Assembly (NCBI GenBank): GCA_043789035.1
Contig: JAYWIG010000098.1
Span: 1 to 14,572 of the forward strand
DNA: 14,572 bases
Reading direction: 5' to 3'
DNA from: JAYWIG01 sp043789035
GTDB lineage: Bacteria > Pseudomonadota > Gammaproteobacteria > Burkholderiales > Burkholderiaceae_E
A model generated the notes under the pieces. That model did no database searches. It saw only the letters and a list, made by a program, of their open reading frames with translations, and was not told the origin of the DNA. Of this stretch, positions 14,489 through 14,572 are shown piece by piece (positions within the stretch are counted from its first letter, which is position 1; the number at the start of each line of letters is the position of its first letter). A program made the translations under genes and the position numbers.

Positions 14489-14572
14489 ACAATTGCCCCA
14501 AAGGTTGGCTGAAATAAAGTGTTAAAAACCCTGCGCCAGCCAAGTATGGCCCAAATGGAATCGGCACTTCTT
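14478..14572 (-). CDS. pilD: Prepilin peptidase (type IV leader peptidase), C-terminal end
   Basis: The window edge cuts this gene, and only the last 30 complete codons and the TGA at 14480-14478 are present. They encode EVPIPFGPYLAGAGFLTLYF and a short hydrophobic tail ending LFGF. PFGPYLAGAG is the conserved last motif of the A24 aspartic prepilin peptidase, an inner-membrane enzyme that cleaves and N-methylates type IV pilins and type II secretion pseudopilins. The place directly before coaE agrees with pilD (gspO) in many beta- and gammaproteobacteria. The catalytic aspartates lie outside the window. Confidence 0.88.
   Translation of the reverse strand, partial: EVPIPFGPYLAGAGFLTLYFSQPLGQLFGF

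Noticed and set aside
1..14572. Mobile elements, CRISPR, tRNA, phage or defence genes
   Set aside because: Gene order is housekeeping throughout, and no transposase, long inverted repeats, repeat-spacer array or tRNA-like fold was seen.

Overview
This window is an ordinary chromosomal region from a betaproteobacterium, most likely of the order Burkholderiales. Three things point there: the gene order ddl-ftsQ-ftsA-ftsZ-peroxiredoxin-lpxC-dciA-M23 peptidase-secA-argJ-DUF815-mutT, followed on the opposite strand by pilD-coaE-zapD-yacG; the FtsZ C-terminal end (DIPAFLRKQAD); and the style of FtsQ and ZapD. Base composition looks close to half GC by eye, lower than in Burkholderia or Ralstonia, so a lower-GC lineage of the order is likely. 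I cannot name a genus.

Layout. Positions 1-3744 hold the distal end of the division and cell wall (dcw) cluster: the end of ddl, then ftsQ, ftsA and ftsZ. Positions 3774-5207 hold a Prx5-type peroxiredoxin and lpxC, closely spaced behind ftsZ. A single minus-strand gene, dciA (5236-5814), follows. Positions 5877-9803 hold a membrane-anchored M23 peptidase and secA, separated by a structured 177-bp leader. Positions 9855-12797 hold argJ, a DUF815 ATPase and a MutT-like Nudix gene, almost without gaps. The remainder is on the minus strand: the end of pilD, coaE, zapD and yacG. No gene-free stretch exceeds 300 bases. I found no tRNA, rRNA, insertion sequence, prophage or CRISPR array.

How the genes fit together. 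Most products serve envelope growth and division: Ddl makes D-Ala-D-Ala, FtsQ/FtsA/FtsZ and ZapD build and bundle the divisome, LpxC commits to lipid A synthesis, the M23 protein probably acts on or regulates hydrolysis of peptidoglycan, and SecA and PilD serve protein export. The rest are housekeeping: DciA (replicative helicase loading), YacG (gyrase inhibition), a MutT-like Nudix enzyme, ArgJ (arginine), CoaE (coenzyme A) and a peroxiredoxin. Several starts are non-ATG (GTG for the M23 gene, DUF815, Nudix and zapD; TTG for coaE), and short overlaps suggest translational coupling.

I do not see a new multi-gene system. The observations most worth checking are a Gly-to-Lys change in the GTP-binding tubulin signature of FtsZ, a shrunken TenI-like domain fused to the Nudix enzyme, a roughly 18-residue insertion in the FtsQ POTRA domain, and a secA leader with interleaved inverted repeats, a strong hairpin and a small ORF whose stop overlaps the secA start.
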